Shown here piece by piece: positions 10,332 through 20,131 of a stretch of DNA of 64,000 nt. The position numbers and the translations under genes are program-made. The notes under the pieces were generated by a model. That model made no database searches and was not told the origin of the DNA. It saw nothing but the letters and a program-made list of their open reading frames with translations. Every line of letters starts with the position of its first letter. The stretch's first letter is position 1. The DNA lies in contig JANXVZ010000024.1 of assembly GCA_025351405.1 (NCBI GenBank), forward strand, positions 30,702 to 94,701. The letters run 5' to 3'. The stretch comes from Sphingomonadales bacterium. Lineage in GTDB: Bacteria > Pseudomonadota > Alphaproteobacteria > Sphingomonadales > Sphingomonadaceae.

Positions 10332-10553
10332 GGGCGCTCTATGCGGCCTTGACCGGCAAGGGAGCAAGGCAGCCGCCTGTGCTGCATCGCCGCAAAAAGC
10401 CGCATCTGCGCCTTCCCATTGCGGGAACCCCCCGCTATAGCCGCCGCGACGCCGACGCACTGGCGCCGCGCAATCCAGTTGGACCGGACCATGGCGAGCC
10501 GCCACCGCATCAGTTCCCCGACCTGCCCGCACACCACGGGAGCATTTTGAGCA

Positions 10554-12569
10554 ATGCCGAAGCTGAGCGTTGATGGCATCGAGGTCGAGGTTCCCGCGGG
10601 TGCGACAGTCCTGCAGGCCTGCGAGGCTGCCGGCGTCGAAATTCCGCGCTTTTGCTACCATGAGCGGCTGACCATCGCCGGCAATTGCCGGATGTGCCTC
10701 GTCGAGATGGAAAAATCGCCCAAGCCGATCGCCAGTTGCGCCATGCCGGCAGCCGACGGCCAGGTGGTGTTCACCACGACGCCCAAGGTGAAGAAGGCGC
10801 GCGAAGGGGTGATGGAGTTCCTGCTCATCAACCACCCGCTCGATTGCCCGATCTGCGACCAGGGTGGCGAATGCGACCTGCAGGACCAGAGCATCGCCTA
10901 TGGCAAGGGCTTCACGCGCTATCAGGAGAACAAGCGCGCGGTCACAGAAAAGTTCATGGGGCCGTTGGTGAAAACCATCATGACCCGCTGCATCCACTGC
11001 ACGCGCTGTGTGCGCTTTGCCGAGGAAATCGCCGGCGTCGAGGAAATCGGCGCCATCGGCCGCGGTGAGAACATGCAGATCACCACCTATCTCGAAAAGG
11101 CGGTGACCAGCGAGGTTTCGGGCAATATCATCGATTTGTGCCCGGTCGGCGCGCTGACCGCCAAGCCCTATGCCTTCCAGGCGCGGCCGTGGGAATTGAA
11201 GAAGACCGACGCCATCGATGTGATGGACGCGATCGGCGCCAACATCGTCATCGGCTCGCGCGGGCCTGCCGTGCTGCGGGTGACGCCGCGGATCAACGAC
11301 GACGTCAACGAGGAGTGGATCAGCGACAAGACCCGCTTCGCCATCGATGGCCTCGCCGAACGCCGGCTGGACAAGCCTTATGTGCGGCAGGGCGGCAAGC
11401 TGGTGCCGGCAACGTGGGTCGAGGCATTCGCCGCGATCAAGACCGGGTTGGCCGGTGTTTCGGGCGGCGAAATCGCGGCGATTGCGGGTGATTTGTGCGC
11501 GGTCGAGGATATCGTCGCGCTGAAGGATCTGCTGGGCACCCTTGGATCGAGCCGGCATGAAGCCCGGCAGGACGGCGCGGCGTTGCCGGTCGCTCCGCGC
11601 GGCGCCTATCTGTTCAATTCGGGGCTGGCAGGCATCGAGACGGCGGATGTCGTGCTGCTCATCGGCACCGATCCGCGCCGCGAAGCACCGCTGCTGAACC
11701 TGCGCCTGCGCAAGCGTGCCGCCAAGGGCCAGTCCCGGGTCTTCGGGATCGGGCCGGAGGTGGATTTGAGCTATCCGGTGACCTGGCTGGGCAATGACGC
11801 GTCGCTGCTCGGCGCGCTGCCGGCGGCGGTTCTCGATGCGCTGACGGCGGCGGAACGGCCCGCCATCATCATCGGGATGGGCGCGCTGGCGGATTCAGGC
11901 GCATACGCCGCGGCCTGGGCGCTGGCGGAGACCCACAAGGTCGTCCGCGACGGCTGGAACGGCTGGAACGTCCTCCACACCGCGGCCGCGCGCGTCGGCG
12001 GTCTCGATACGGGGTTCACTTGCGAGGGCGGTGTCGCCGGGATCATGGCCGATACGGCGCTCAAGGCGGTCTTCCTGCTCGGCGCCGACGAGATCGACAC
12101 GGCGCCGCTGGCCAACGTCTTCACCGTCTATATCGGCCATCACGGTGATGCCGGCGTTGCCCATGCCGATGTCATCCTGCCGGGCGCATCCTATGCTGAA
12201 AAGCCCGGCACCTGGGTCAACCTCGAAGGCCGCGTCCAGCGCGGCTTGCGCGCCGTGTTTCCGCCGGGCGAGGCTCGCGAGGACTGGACGATTTTCCGCG
12301 CCCTGTCGGCGGTGCTGGGACAGCCGCTGCCTTACGACGATCTCGCCGGCTTGCGCGCCCGCATTGTCGGCGAATGGCCGTGGCTGGCACCCAATGCCGC
12401 TGCGCCGGAATTCAGCACGCCGACAGTCGCCGCCGGCGGTGCAACGGGTGTCTTCACCCTGCCGGTGACCAATTTCTACACCACCAACGCCATCGCCCGT
12501 GCGAGCGAGACGATGGCCGAGTGCGTGACGCAAATCCTCGGCGGCGGCCTGCTGGAAGCGGCTGAATGA
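10554..12569 (+). CDS. nuoG: NADH-quinone oxidoreductase subunit G
   Basis: 671 residues; the large iron-sulphur subunit of the peripheral arm of complex I. N-terminal [2Fe-2S] ligands Cys34, Cys45, Cys48 and Cys62, the His94-Cys98-Cys101-Cys107 [4Fe-4S] set, and Cys146, Cys149, Cys152 and Cys196 for a further [4Fe-4S] cluster. A molybdopterin-oxidoreductase-like C-terminal domain follows, with no redox cofactor, as in other NuoG. First gene of an unbroken run to nuoN, overlapping nuoH by ATGA. The gene before it is divergent trmFO, so nuoA-F must be elsewhere; in related genomes they normally sit directly upstream. Confidence 0.97.
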   Translation: MPKLSVDGIEVEVPAGATVLQACEAAGVEIPRFCYHERLTIAGNCRMCLVEMEKSPKPIASCAMPAADGQVVFTTTPKVKKAREGVMEFLLINHPLDCPICDQGGECDLQDQSIAYGKGFTRYQENKRAVTEKFMGPLVKTIMTRCIHCTRCVRFAEEIAGVEEIGAIGRGENMQITTYLEKAVTSEVSGNIIDLCPVGALTAKPYAFQARPWELKKTDAIDVMDAIGANIVIGSRGPAVLRVTPRINDDVNEEWISDKTRFAIDGLAERRLDKPYVRQGGKLVPATWVEAFAAIKTGLAGVSGGEIAAIAGDLCAVEDIVALKDLLGTLGSSRHEARQDGAALPVAPRGAYLFNSGLAGIETADVVLLIGTDPRREAPLLNLRLRKRAAKGQSRVFGIGPEVDLSYPVTWLGNDASLLGALPAAVLDALTAAERPAIIIGMGALADSGAYAAAWALAETHKVVRDGWNGWNVLHTAAARVGGLDTGFTCEGGVAGIMADTALKAVFLLGADEIDTAPLANVFTVYIGHHGDAGVAHADVILPGASYAEKPGTWVNLEGRVQRGLRAVFPPGEAREDWTIFRALSAVLGQPLPYDDLAGLRARIVGEWPWLAPNAAAPEFSTPTVAAGGATGVFTLPVTNFYTTNAIARASETMAECVTQILGGGLLEAAE

Positions 12570-13618
12570 CCTTTACCGGCCACTTCCAGGGCTGGTTCGG
12601 TGCCGGCTGGGGCTGGTTCGCCGCGAACCTCATCCTCGTCCTGGCCATCGTGCTGCCGGTGATGCTCGGCGTCGCGATGGCGGTCTATGCCGACCGCAAG
12701 ATCTGGGCGGCGATGCAGATGCGGCGCGGGCCCAACGTCGTCGGGCCGTTCGGACTGCTGCAGACCTTTGCCGATGCGGCGAAGCTGTTCCTCAAGGAAA
12801 CCATCATTCCGTCGGGCGCCAGCCGCGGTGTTTTCCTGCTCGCGCCGATGATCAGTTTTGTCCTGGCGCTGGCGATCTGGGCGGTGATGCCCTTCGATGC
12901 CGGTGTCGTCCTTGCCGATTTGAACGTCGGGCTGCTGTATATCTTCGCGATAAGCTCGCTTGGCGTTTACGGCATCATCATGTCGGGCTGGGCGTCGAAC
13001 TCGAAATACCCGTTCCTCGGCGGGCTGCGGTCGGCAGCACAGATGGTCAGCTATGAAGTCTCGATGGGCTTCATCCTGGTCTCGGTGATGCTGTACGCAC
13101 AAAGCTTCAACCTCAGCGACATCGTCATGGCGCAGAAGGGCAACGTCCTCGGCATCCTCAACGGCAACATCTTCAACCCGTTGCTGTTTCCGATGGGAAT
13201 CATGTTCTTCATAACCGCGCTTGCGGAAACCAACCGGCCGCCGTTCGATCTTCCCGAGGCCGATTCCGAGCTCGTCGCCGGCTACCAGATTGAATATTCG
13301 AGCATGTCCTTCGCGCTGTTCTTCCTTGGCGAATACGCCAACGTGCTGTTCATGTGCGCGCTGATCCCGGTGCTTTTCCTCGGCGGCTGGCTGCCGCCGT
13401 TCGATTGGTGGCCGCTCTATTACATCCCCGGGTTCGTCTGGATGCTGGCCAAGATGGCCTTCATGTTCTTCGTCTTCGCCTGGGTGAAGGCGACCGTGCC
13501 GCGCTATCGCTATGACCAACTGATGCGGTTGGGCTGGAAGGTGTTCCTGCCATTGTCGCTTTTCTGGGTCGTCGTTGTCAGCGGCTGGCTGATGTTCTTC
13601 ACGGACAAATTCGCATGA
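12566..13618 (+). CDS. nuoH: NADH-quinone oxidoreductase subunit H
   Basis: 350 residues with about eight membrane helices; the membrane subunit at the junction with the peripheral arm, forming the quinone chamber. Recognisable signatures: [38 protein letters not shown] near the N-terminus and the [27 protein letters not shown] loop, which carries conserved charged residues of the E-channel. ATGA overlap with nuoG and again with nuoI. Length and motifs are standard. Confidence 0.98.
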   Translation: MTFTGHFQGWFGAGWGWFAANLILVLAIVLPVMLGVAMAVYADRKIWAAMQMRRGPNVVGPFGLLQTFADAAKLFLKETIIPSGASRGVFLLAPMISFVLALAIWAVMPFDAGVVLADLNVGLLYIFAISSLGVYGIIMSGWASNSKYPFLGGLRSAAQMVSYEVSMGFILVSVMLYAQSFNLSDIVMAQKGNVLGILNGNIFNPLLFPMGIMFFITALAETNRPPFDLPEADSELVAGYQIEYSSMSFALFFLGEYANVLFMCALIPVLFLGGWLPPFDWWPLYYIPGFVWMLAKMAFMFFVFAWVKATVPRYRYDQLMRLGWKVFLPLSLFWVVVVSGWLMFFTDKFA

Positions 13619-14103
13619 CCGCAATCTTCCGCGCCGCCAAGTCGCTCCTGCTGCTCGAATTCATCAGCGGCATGGCCTTGACGTTGAACTATTTCTTCCG
13701 CCCCAAGGCGACGCTCAACTACCCCTATGAAAAGGGGCCGCTGAGCCCGCGTTTTCGGGGTGAACACGCGCTGCGCCGCTATCCCAATGGCGAGGAACGC
13801 TGCATCGCCTGCAAGCTGTGTGAAGCCGTCTGCCCGGCGCAGGCGATCACCATCGAGGCCGAGCCACGCGACGACGGCAGCCGCCGCACGACGCGCTATG
13901 ACATCGACATGACCAAGTGCATCTATTGCGGCCTGTGCCAGGAAGCCTGCCCGGTCGATGCCATCGTCGAAGGGCCGAACTTCGAATTCGCCACCGAAAC
14001 CCGCGAGGAACTGATCTACGACAAGGCCAAGCTGATCGCCAACGGCGACAAATGGGAACGCGCCATCGCGGCCAACCTTGCGGCGGACGCGCCGTGGCGG
14101 TGA
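13615..14103 (+). CDS. nuoI: NADH-quinone oxidoreductase subunit I
   Basis: 162 residues; ferredoxin-like subunit carrying two [4Fe-4S] clusters that pass electrons to N2. Ligands visible as C63-C66-C69-C73 ([12 protein letters not shown]) and C102-C105-C108-C112 ([12 protein letters not shown]). The amphipathic N-terminal helix (about 1-25) holds it to the membrane arm. Overlaps nuoH by ATGA; followed by a 46-bp gap before nuoJ. Confidence 0.98.
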   Translation: MTAIFRAAKSLLLLEFISGMALTLNYFFRPKATLNYPYEKGPLSPRFRGEHALRRYPNGEERCIACKLCEAVCPAQAITIEAEPRDDGSRRTTRYDIDMTKCIYCGLCQEACPVDAIVEGPNFEFATETREELIYDKAKLIANGDKWERAIAANLAADAPWR

Positions 14104-14149
14104 CCGAATCCATCTGCGCTGGTGATCGTCGATGCGGGATCGCCGTGTC

Positions 14150-14764
14150 ATGACCGCCGTCCTCGCCTTTTATCTGTTCGCCGGCATCCTGCTGACCGCC
14201 GGCACGATGGTCATCCTGTCGAAGAACCCGGTGCATTCGGTGCTTTGGCTGATCGTGGCGTTCTTCAACGCCAGCGGGCTGTTCATCCTGCTCGGTGCCG
14301 AGTTCCTCGCGATGCTGTTGCTGATCGTTTATGTCGGCGCCGTCGCGGTGCTGTTCTTGTTCGTCGTGATGATGCTCGACATCGATTTTGCCGAATTGCG
14401 CGCCGGCTTCATGCGCCACCTGCCGGTCGGGCTGGCGGTGGCCGCGATCATCCTGACCGAAATGCTGCTTGCGGTCGGCGTCTGGCAGCCGGGCGCTGGC
14501 GTTGCGATTTATGGCGCTGTCGGGGCGCCGCCGGTCGGCATGAGCAACACGCAATGGATCGGCTCGTTGCTCTACACGCGCTATCTGTTCGTGTTCCAGT
14601 CGGCGGGCCTGGTGCTGCTGACCTCGATGATCGGCGCCATCGTCCTCACCCATCGCCAGCGGGTCGGCACCAAGCGCCAGAACATCGGCGCCCAGGTGGC
14701 GCGCACCCCGGCATCGGCGGTCCATGCCGAAAAACCCAAGGTCGGCGAAGGCGTGGCATTGTGA
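14150..14764 (+). CDS. nuoJ: NADH-quinone oxidoreductase subunit J
   Basis: 204 residues from ATG at 14150 ([12 protein letters not shown], the usual family start); an in-frame ATG at 14132 would add MRDRRV. Five predicted membrane helices, with the conserved [29 protein letters not shown] block of helix 3, the hinge used in proton-pumping models. The C-terminal tail after residue 170 is polar and poorly conserved. Its stop codon lies inside the first unit of a 17-bp tandem repeat (14750-14783). Confidence 0.96.
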   Translation: MTAVLAFYLFAGILLTAGTMVILSKNPVHSVLWLIVAFFNASGLFILLGAEFLAMLLLIVYVGAVAVLFLFVVMMLDIDFAELRAGFMRHLPVGLAVAAIILTEMLLAVGVWQPGAGVAIYGAVGAPPVGMSNTQWIGSLLYTRYLFVFQSAGLVLLTSMIGAIVLTHRQRVGTKRQNIGAQVARTPASAVHAEKPKVGEGVAL

Positions 14765-14783
14765 TCGGCGTGGCATTGTGATC
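14750..14783 (+). repeat. 17-bp tandem duplication at the nuoJ/nuoK junction
   Basis: Two exact copies of GGCGTGGCATTGTGATC (14750-14766 and 14767-14783), with the first three bases of a third copy following. Each copy contains one GTGA stop/start overlap. Seventeen is not a multiple of three, so the copies are read in different frames. Read directly from the sequence. Confidence 0.97.
14761..14781 (+). other. six-codon minicistron between nuoJ and nuoK
   Basis: GTG-ATC-GGC-GTG-GCA-TTG-TGA. Its GTG overlaps the nuoJ stop (GTGA at 14761-14764) and its TGA overlaps the nuoK start (GTGA at 14778-14781). It arises from the 17-bp duplication and could hand ribosomes from nuoJ to nuoK. That it is translated is an inference. 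Confidence 0.4.
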
Positions 14784-15083
14784 GGCTTGTCCCACTATCT
14801 CACCGTCTCGGCGGCGCTGTTCGTGCTGGGGGTGCTCGGCATCTTCATCAACCGCAAGAACGTCATCATCATCCTGATGTCGATCGAGCTTATCCTGTTG
14901 GCGGTGAACATCAATTTCGTCGCGTTCTCGGCCTATCTGCACCAGGTCCATGGCCAGATCTTTGCCATGTTCGTGCTGACCGTCGCGGCCGGCGAGGCGG
15001 CGATCGGGCTTGCCATCCTCGTCATCTATTTCCGCAACCGCGGCACGATCGCGGTTGACGACGCCAGCGTGATGAAGGGCTGA
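14778..15083 (+). CDS. nuoK: NADH-quinone oxidoreductase subunit K
   Basis: 101 residues from GTG at 14778 ([18 protein letters not shown]), the standard NuoK length and start. Three membrane helices carry the conserved Glu residues of the antiporter-like channel: [13 protein letters not shown] in helix 2 and [13 protein letters not shown] in helix 3. The start lies in the second unit of the tandem repeat. nuoL begins 4 bp after its stop. Confidence 0.97.
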   Translation: MIGLSHYLTVSAALFVLGVLGIFINRKNVIIILMSIELILLAVNINFVAFSAYLHQVHGQIFAMFVLTVAAGEAAIGLAILVIYFRNRGTIAVDDASVMKG

Positions 15084-15087
15084 GGTC

Positions 15088-17130
15088 TTGATCCAGCTCC
15101 TCGTCTTCCTGCCGCTTGTTGCGGCCATCATCGCCGGCCTTGGCGGCCGTGTCATCGGGCACACCGCGGCCAAGCTGCTGACCACTGCGGCGCTGTTCAC
15201 CTCGGCGGGGCTCGCCTGGCTGATCTTCGTGCAGTTCTGGCTATCGGGCAGCGCCGGTTATGACGTGCCGGTGCTCGACTGGATCCGTTCGGGCGATCTC
15301 GTCGTCAACTGGGCCTTCAAGGTCGATACGCTGACGGCGGTGATGCTCGTCGTCGTCACCACGGTGTCGGCGCTCGTCCACCTCTACAGCTGGGGCTATA
15401 TGGAGGAGGACCCGAGCCAGTCGCGGTTCTTTGCCTATCTGTCGCTGTTTACCTTTGCCATGCTGATGCTGGTGACCGCCGACAACCTCGTCCAGATGTT
15501 CATGGGCTGGGAAGGGGTCGGCCTCGCCAGCTATCTGCTGATCGGCTTCTGGTACACCAAGCCGACCGCCAATGCTGCCGCGATCAAGGCGTTCGTCGTC
15601 AACCGGGTCGGCGATTTCGGCTTCTCGCTCGGCATTTTCGGGACGTTCCTGGCGTTCGGAACGGTGTCGATTCCGGCCATCCTGGCAGCCGCCCCGGGGA
15701 TGCAGGGCACGACCTTCTCCTTCCTCGGCGCCCAGGTCGATGTCATGACAACGCTGTGCCTCCTCCTGTTCGTCGGCGCGATGGGCAAGTCGGCGCAATT
15801 GGGCCTCCACACCTGGCTGCCCGATGCGATGGAGGGCCCGACCCCGGTGTCGGCGCTGATCCATGCGGCGACGATGGTGACGGCCGGCGTGTTCATGGTC
15901 TGCCGCCTGTCGCCGATGTTCGAGACCAGCGCCACGGCGCAGGCGGTGGTGACCTATGTCGGCGCCGCCACGGCATTGTTCGCCGCCTCGGTCGCCATCG
16001 TCCAGACCGACATCAAGCGGGTCATCGCCTATTCGACCTGTTCGCAGCTCGGCTACATGTTCTTTGCAGCAGGGTCGGGCGCCTATGGCGCGGCGATGTT
16101 CCACCTGTTCACCCATGCCTTTTTCAAGGCGCTGCTGTTCCTTGGCGCCGGCTCGGTCATCCACGCGATGCACCATGAGCAGGACATGCGCTTCTACGGG
16201 GGCCTTCGGAAGCACATCCCGATCACTTTCGCGCTGATGACCGTCGGCACACTGGCGCTGACCGGTTTCTTCTTCACCGCCGGCTATTATTCCAAGGATG
16301 CGATCCTGGAGGCGGCATATGCCAATGGCTCGATCCATGCGGTCGTGGCGTCGCTGGTCGGGCTTGTTGTTGCGGCAATGACGAGTTTTTATTCGTGGCG
16401 GCTGGTGTTCCTGACCTTCTTCGGCGCGCCGCGCTGGGCCGGGTCGGAGCATATCCAGCACGCGCTGCACGGCGCCCATGATCATGAGGATGCGCCGGTG
16501 CACGAGCCAGCCCCGCATGCCGAACCCGCCACCGGCACCGCCGGCTATCATCCGCACGAAAGCCCCTGGACGATGCTGCTGCCGCTGTTCGTCCTTGGTG
16601 CCGGCGCGCTTTTTGCCGGGCTGTTGTTCCACACGGCGTTCGTCGGACCCGAAACCGGTGCCGAATTCTGGCGCGGCAGCCTCGCCTTCCGCGGTGCGCT
16701 GATGGAAGCCGCCGAACACGTCCCCAGCTGGATGGTGGCGGCCCCCAGCGTGGCGTTCTTCGCGGGGCTGGGGCTGGCATGGTTCTATTACCTCGCCAAA
16801 CCCGAGCTGCCGGCAAGGATCGCCGCGGCCATGCCGGGGCTTTATGCCTTCCTCACCCACAAATGGTATTTCGATGAGCTTTACGATGCCATTTTCGTCC
16901 AGCCCGCGTTTGCCATCGGGCGCTTCCTCTGGGTGCGCGGCGACCAGGGCATCATCGATCGCTTCGGCCCCGATGGCGTGGCCGGCGCGGTCAGGGGCAG
17001 CGCCGTTCTCGCGCGCCGTTTCCAGTCGGGCTATGTCTATACCTATGCCCTGGTGATGATCGTCGGGGTCGCGGCGGCAGCCGCCTTCTTCCTTGTGCCC
17101 CACTCCCTCATGGCCGTTGGCGGCCGCTGA
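15088..17130 (+). CDS. nuoL: NADH-quinone oxidoreductase subunit L
   Basis: 680 residues; the distal antiporter-like pumping subunit with its long lateral helix. TTG start at 15088 chosen because it gives the usual MIQLLVFLPL beginning; AAGGG at 15075-15079 is the likely ribosome site. Conserved blocks MGWEGVGLASYLLIGFWY, HTWLPDAMEGPTPVSALIHAATMVTAG and AYSTCSQLGYMFFA are present. A His/Glu/Pro-rich cytoplasmic or periplasmic loop (residues about 455-490: HGAHDHEDAPVHEP...) is variable in this family. TGATG junction with nuoM. Confidence 0.98.
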   Translation: MIQLLVFLPLVAAIIAGLGGRVIGHTAAKLLTTAALFTSAGLAWLIFVQFWLSGSAGYDVPVLDWIRSGDLVVNWAFKVDTLTAVMLVVVTTVSALVHLYSWGYMEEDPSQSRFFAYLSLFTFAMLMLVTADNLVQMFMGWEGVGLASYLLIGFWYTKPTANAAAIKAFVVNRVGDFGFSLGIFGTFLAFGTVSIPAILAAAPGMQGTTFSFLGAQVDVMTTLCLLLFVGAMGKSAQLGLHTWLPDAMEGPTPVSALIHAATMVTAGVFMVCRLSPMFETSATAQAVVTYVGAATALFAASVAIVQTDIKRVIAYSTCSQLGYMFFAAGSGAYGAAMFHLFTHAFFKALLFLGAGSVIHAMHHEQDMRFYGGLRKHIPITFALMTVGTLALTGFFFTAGYYSKDAILEAAYANGSIHAVVASLVGLVVAAMTSFYSWRLVFLTFFGAPRWAGSEHIQHALHGAHDHEDAPVHEPAPHAEPATGTAGYHPHESPWTMLLPLFVLGAGALFAGLLFHTAFVGPETGAEFWRGSLAFRGALMEAAEHVPSWMVAAPSVAFFAGLGLAWFYYLAKPELPARIAAAMPGLYAFLTHKWYFDELYDAIFVQPAFAIGRFLWVRGDQGIIDRFGPDGVAGAVRGSAVLARRFQSGYVYTYALVMIVGVAAAAAFFLVPHSLMAVGGR

Positions 17131-18671
17131 TGCCTTTGCTTTCGCTCATGATATTGCTGCCGGTGCTGGCGGCGCTGGTGATCTTCATCTTGCCGGGCGG
17201 CGATGCCCAGCGCGCGCGTGTCATCGCGCTTGGGACAACGCTTGTCGAGTTCGGCCTCGGGCTGCTGCTCTGGCGCGATTACGCCACCGATGCCCCGGGT
17301 TTCCAGTTCGTCGAGAAGCTCGACCTGTTCGCGCCGTACCTCAGCTGGCACCTCGGAATCGACGGCATCGCGCTGATGCTGATCATGTTGAGTGTCTTCC
17401 TGATGCCGCTGTGCATCCTTGCATCATGGACCAGCATCCAGAAGCGCGTCCCCGAATATATGGCGGCGTTCCTGCTCATGGAAACGCTGATGATCGGGAC
17501 GTTCGCGGCGCGCGACCTGTTCCTGTTCTACCTGTTCTTCGAGGGCGGCCTGATCCCGATGTTCCTCATCATCGGCATCTGGGGTGGTGGCCGGCGCATC
17601 TACGCCAGCTACAAATTCTTCCTTTATACCTTGCTCGGCTCGGTGCTGATGCTGCTGGCAATGATCTACATGGCCGGCGTCGCGCAGACGACCGACATCG
17701 GCGAATTGTCACGCTTCGATTTCGCGCCCGACGTGCAGATCTGGCTATTCCTCGCCTTTTTCGCCTCGTTTGCCGTCAAGATGCCGATGTGGCCGGTGCA
17801 CACCTGGCTGCCCGATGCCCATGTCGAAGCACCGACCGCGGGCTCGGTCATCCTTGCCGGCGTGCTGCTGAAACTGGGCGGCTACGGCTTCGTGCGTTTC
17901 TCGCTGCCGATGTTCCCCGATGCTTCGGCGCACCTCATCTGGCTGGTGTTCGGCCTGTCGATGGTCGCCGTGGTTTATACCTCGTTGGTGGCGCTGGTGC
18001 AGTCCGACATGAAAAAGCTCATCGCCTATTCGTCGGTGGCGCACATGGCGTTCGTCACGGCGGGGCTGTTCGCGCTCAACACCCAGGGCATCGAAGGTTC
18101 GCTGATGATGATGCTCAGCCACGGGTTGGTATCGGCGGCGTTGTTCCTGTGCGTCGGTGTCGTCTACGACCGTCTCCACACCCGCGAGATCGCCCGCTAT
18201 GGTGGCCTCGCCAACAACATGCCGCGCTATGCGTTGCTGTTCATGTTCTTCACCATGGCGTCGGTGGGCTTGCCGGCGACGAGTGGCTTTATCGCCGAAT
18301 TCCTGGTGTTGATCGGCCTCTACCAGACGTCGACCTGGGCGACGCTGGTGATGACGACGGGGATCATCCTCGGCGCCGCCTACATGTTATGGCTTTACCG
18401 CCGTGTCGTCTTCGGCACTGCCGCGGGCGATGACACCCGGGCGATGCACGATCTTTCGACCCGCGAGGTTGTCATCCTGGCGCCGATCGCCGCCGCCGTG
18501 CTGTGGATGGGTATCTATCCGGCCAGCTTCCAGGCGCCGATGAAGCCGGCGATCGCCGCGATCATGACGCGGCTCGATGGCCGCGAATTGGCGACGCTGC
18601 CGACATGGCTGTCGTTCTCATCGCGCGCCGCGGTTGTCGCCGACCCTGCAACGCCCGAGGCGGCCCGATGA
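17130..18671 (+). CDS. nuoM: NADH-quinone oxidoreductase subunit M
   Basis: 513 residues; second antiporter-like pumping subunit of the membrane arm, about 14 helices. Signatures: FFEGGLIPMFLIIGIWGG, HTWLPDAHVEAPTAGSVILAGVLLKLGGYG and AYSSVAHMAFV. ATG shares its A with the nuoL stop (17130) and the stop overlaps the nuoN start by ATGA, so translation is probably coupled. Confidence 0.98.
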   Translation: MPLLSLMILLPVLAALVIFILPGGDAQRARVIALGTTLVEFGLGLLLWRDYATDAPGFQFVEKLDLFAPYLSWHLGIDGIALMLIMLSVFLMPLCILASWTSIQKRVPEYMAAFLLMETLMIGTFAARDLFLFYLFFEGGLIPMFLIIGIWGGGRRIYASYKFFLYTLLGSVLMLLAMIYMAGVAQTTDIGELSRFDFAPDVQIWLFLAFFASFAVKMPMWPVHTWLPDAHVEAPTAGSVILAGVLLKLGGYGFVRFSLPMFPDASAHLIWLVFGLSMVAVVYTSLVALVQSDMKKLIAYSSVAHMAFVTAGLFALNTQGIEGSLMMMLSHGLVSAALFLCVGVVYDRLHTREIARYGGLANNMPRYALLFMFFTMASVGLPATSGFIAEFLVLIGLYQTSTWATLVMTTGIILGAAYMLWLYRRVVFGTAAGDDTRAMHDLSTREVVILAPIAAAVLWMGIYPASFQAPMKPAIAAIMTRLDGRELATLPTWLSFSSRAAVVADPATPEAAR

Positions 18672-20131
18672 ACCCCACATTCGATTCGATCCGTATCGCC
18701 GGGCCGGAAGCGGTCCTCACGGCCGGCGCGCTGGTAACCCTGATGATCGGCACCTTCACCGGCGATCGCGGGCTGCGCGCGCTGACCTATGTGGCGGTGC
18801 TCATTCTCGCCATCGCCGGCTTCAGCCTGATGCAGGCGCCCGCCGGGGTGACGCAATATGCGTTCGGCGATTTCTACGTCGCCGACAGCTTCTCGTCGTT
18901 CCTCAAGGTACTGATCATCGGCGCTGCCGCCGCTTCCATGCTGCTGGCGCTACCCTATCTCGGCGATGCCAGGACGGGCCGGTTCGAATATCCGGTGCTG
19001 TTGATGCTGGCGACACTCGGCATGTGCATGATGGTCAGCGCCAATGACTTGCTGTCGCTTTACATCGGCCTCGAACTGCAGAGCTTGGCCGCCTATGTGC
19101 TGGCGGCCTTCCATCGCGGCGAATCGCGGTCGTCCGAAGCGGGGCTGAAGTATTTCGTGCTGGGCGCGCTGGCCTCCGGCATCCTGCTTTACGGGGTGAG
19201 CCTCGTTTACGGATTTGCCGGCACCACCAGCTTTGTTGGCATCAGCAACGTCGTCGCGGCTGCGCCGGCGCGATCGCTGGGGATATTGTTCGGGCTGGTA
19301 TTCATCATCTCCGGGCTGGCCTTCAAGATTTCGGCGGTGCCGTTCCATATGTGGACACCCGACGTTTACGAAGGCGCGCCGACCCCCGTGGCGGCGTTCT
19401 TTTCGGCGGCGCCCAAGGCGGCGGCGATGGGGCTGCTGGTTCGCGTTCTCGTCGTCGGCTTCGGCGCAATGGCGCTCGATTGGCAGCAGATCGTCATCTT
19501 CCTTTCGATAGCGTCGATGCTGCTCGGCGCCGTCGGCGCGATCGGCCAAAGCAATATCAAGCGGCTGCTTGCCTATTCATCGATCGCCAACGTCGGCTTT
19601 GCGCTCGTCGGGCTTTCGGCGGCGACACCCAAGGGCATCGAGGGCCTGCTATTCTATCTTGCGGTCTATCTGGCGATGACGCTGGGCAGCTTTCTCGTGC
19701 TGCTGCAGTTGCGCCGCGCCGATGGCGGGCCGGTGGAATTGATGACCGACCTTTCGGGCCTCTCCAAGGTGCGCCCCGGCCTTGCCGCTGCCATGGCGAT
19801 CTTCATGTTCAGCCTTGCCGGCATCCCGCCGCTGCTCGGCTTCTGGCCCAAGTTCGCGGTGTTCACCGCGGCGGTGGATGCCGGGCTATGGCCATTGGCG
19901 ATCATCGGGGTGATCGCGTCCGTCATCGGCGCCTATTACTATCTCCGCCTCGTCAAGATCATGTATTTCGACGAAGCCGGTGTCGCAGTGATCAGCGATG
20001 GCGGCCGCACCAATGGCGCCCTTATAGCGGCGGCGGCGCTGTTCTGCTCGCCGATCGGGATGCTGGCGATCACGCCGATCGTTTCCGCGGCGGGGCGTGC
20101 AGCGGCCGTTGTCTTCCAGGTCGCGGGTTGA
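18668..20131 (+). CDS. nuoN: NADH-quinone oxidoreductase subunit N
   Basis: 487 residues from the ATGA overlap at 18668; third antiporter-like pumping subunit. Signatures: ELQSLAAYVLAAFHRGESRSSEAGLKYFVLGA, FHMWTPDVYEGAPTPVAAFFS and LAYSSIANVGFAL. It ends the nuo block; birA begins at a TTGA overlap, so the operon probably continues into birA, coaX, rnj and the DUF1467 gene. Confidence 0.98.
   Translation: MNPTFDSIRIAGPEAVLTAGALVTLMIGTFTGDRGLRALTYVAVLILAIAGFSLMQAPAGVTQYAFGDFYVADSFSSFLKVLIIGAAAASMLLALPYLGDARTGRFEYPVLLMLATLGMCMMVSANDLLSLYIGLELQSLAAYVLAAFHRGESRSSEAGLKYFVLGALASGILLYGVSLVYGFAGTTSFVGISNVVAAAPARSLGILFGLVFIISGLAFKISAVPFHMWTPDVYEGAPTPVAAFFSAAPKAAAMGLLVRVLVVGFGAMALDWQQIVIFLSIASMLLGAVGAIGQSNIKRLLAYSSIANVGFALVGLSAATPKGIEGLLFYLAVYLAMTLGSFLVLLQLRRADGGPVELMTDLSGLSKVRPGLAAAMAIFMFSLAGIPPLLGFWPKFAVFTAAVDAGLWPLAIIGVIASVIGAYYYLRLVKIMYFDEAGVAVISDGGRTNGALIAAAALFCSPIGMLAITPIVSAAGRAAAVVFQVAG

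Noticed and set aside
15241..17103. Open frame of about 620 codons antisense to nuoL
   Set aside because: A shadow frame produced by GC-rich third positions; its product is Arg/His/Asp/Gln-rich without domains, while nuoL on the other strand is unmistakable. The same applies to long antisense frames over rnj, trpE, ppiD, pyrG, the E1 gene and the binding-protein gene.
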